A stretch of 13,931 nt of DNA from an uncultured Bacteroidales bacterium (lineage in GTDB: Bacteria; Bacteroidota; Bacteroidia; Bacteroidales; UBA932). The stretch is from positions 1 through 13,931 of the forward strand of contig CALBPX010000088.1 of assembly GCA_937899055.1 (NCBI GenBank). Reading direction: 5' to 3'. The notes beneath the pieces are model-generated. The model had not been told where the DNA came from. It did no database searches and worked only from the letters and a program-made list of their open reading frames with translations. Shown here one piece after another: positions 13,773-13,931 of the stretch; the stretch's first letter is position 1, and each line of letters begins with the position of its first letter. The translations under genes were made by a program, and so were the position numbers.

Positions 13773-13782
13773 GGGGGGGGGG
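13773..13782 (+). repeat. Run of ten Gs
   Basis: Ten consecutive Gs, preceded by CTATCA and followed by TAGCCACCTT. This is the longest G/C homopolymer in the window and sits at the point where the recombinase-like frame is lost. It may be a slippage-prone tract or mark an old junction; its exact length could also be a sequencing error. Confidence 0.7.
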
Positions 13783-13888
13783 TAGCCACCTTATAATCAG
13801 CAACTTACGACATTTTTGCGCGAATTCTTCGGGATGGTCGCGTGTTTTCTTTATGTCATTTTCTTGCCCACATAAGAACATCATACTT

Positions 13889-13931
13889 ATGGAACAAACA
13901 ATCAAACAATTCTACGAAGCCCCCTCGACTA
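13889..13931 (+). CDS. N-terminus of a small hypothetical protein (cut by window end)
   Basis: ATG 13889 opens a frame reading MEQTIKQFYEAPST up to the window edge. The pattern of a short polar start followed by Y-E-A-P recalls a group of small Bacteroidales proteins of unknown role that begin this way; that recognition is from memory and only 14 residues are visible. An inverted repeat (TTATGT/ACATAA at about 13853-13875) lies just upstream. The 13783-13888 interval holds no other gene, and I found no consensus promoter in it. Confidence 0.5.
   Translation, partial: MEQTIKQFYEAPST

Overview
The window looks like a chromosomal segment of an anaerobic member of the Bacteroidota, most likely order Bacteroidales. 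Three things point there. Promoters have the Bacteroidota form (TTTG, 19-21 bases, TAnnTTTG) and most genes lack a Shine-Dalgarno sequence. The proteins have a Bacteroidales character: pyruvate:ferredoxin oxidoreductase, a TonB-dependent receptor, and a PycB/OadA-type protein whose N-terminus begins MAREIKFSLLYRDMWQS. The serine-recombinase tail running antisense into a tRNA gene is also familiar from this group. Family assignments come from reading the sequence; no database search was run. I cannot name a genus.

Layout, left to right. Positions 1-47 hold a probable 3' end of an upstream gene, followed by about 430 bases of short imperfect repeats around a bidirectional terminator. Next is msrA (minus strand), whose 5' leader is a 14-base tandem repeat. 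A G/T-rich intergenic stretch follows, then a plus-strand lipoprotein with a DUF362 domain. That gene ends in a threefold tandem repeat and a bidirectional terminator shared with tRNA-Arg(CCG) on the minus strand. tRNA-Arg and fabD are transcribed divergently from overlapping promoters. fabD is followed by nifJ (pyruvate:ferredoxin oxidoreductase, 1177 aa), a BtuB-type TonB-dependent receptor and an MBL-fold hydrolase, all on the plus strand and mostly with their own promoters. The gene for a PycB/OadA-like carboxyltransferase converges on the MBL gene from the minus strand. The right end has tRNA-His(GTG) with a clear promoter and terminator, a decayed serine-recombinase C-terminus on the opposite strand, a run of ten Gs, and the first codons of a small protein cut by the window edge.

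How the genes fit together. Most are housekeeping genes in single-gene units rather than one operon. A loose common theme is C2-C4 carbon metabolism: FabD loads malonyl groups for fatty acid synthesis, NifJ splits pyruvate to acetyl-CoA, CO2 and reduced ferredoxin, and the carboxyltransferase homologue belongs to a family acting on pyruvate and oxaloacetate.

The most interesting point is that this carboxyltransferase-like protein keeps the metal-site residues but has Tyr where the biotinylated Lys should be, and Gly where the catalytic Thr/Ser of biotin-dependent relatives should be. I see no CRISPR array, complete insertion sequence, resistance gene or defence system.
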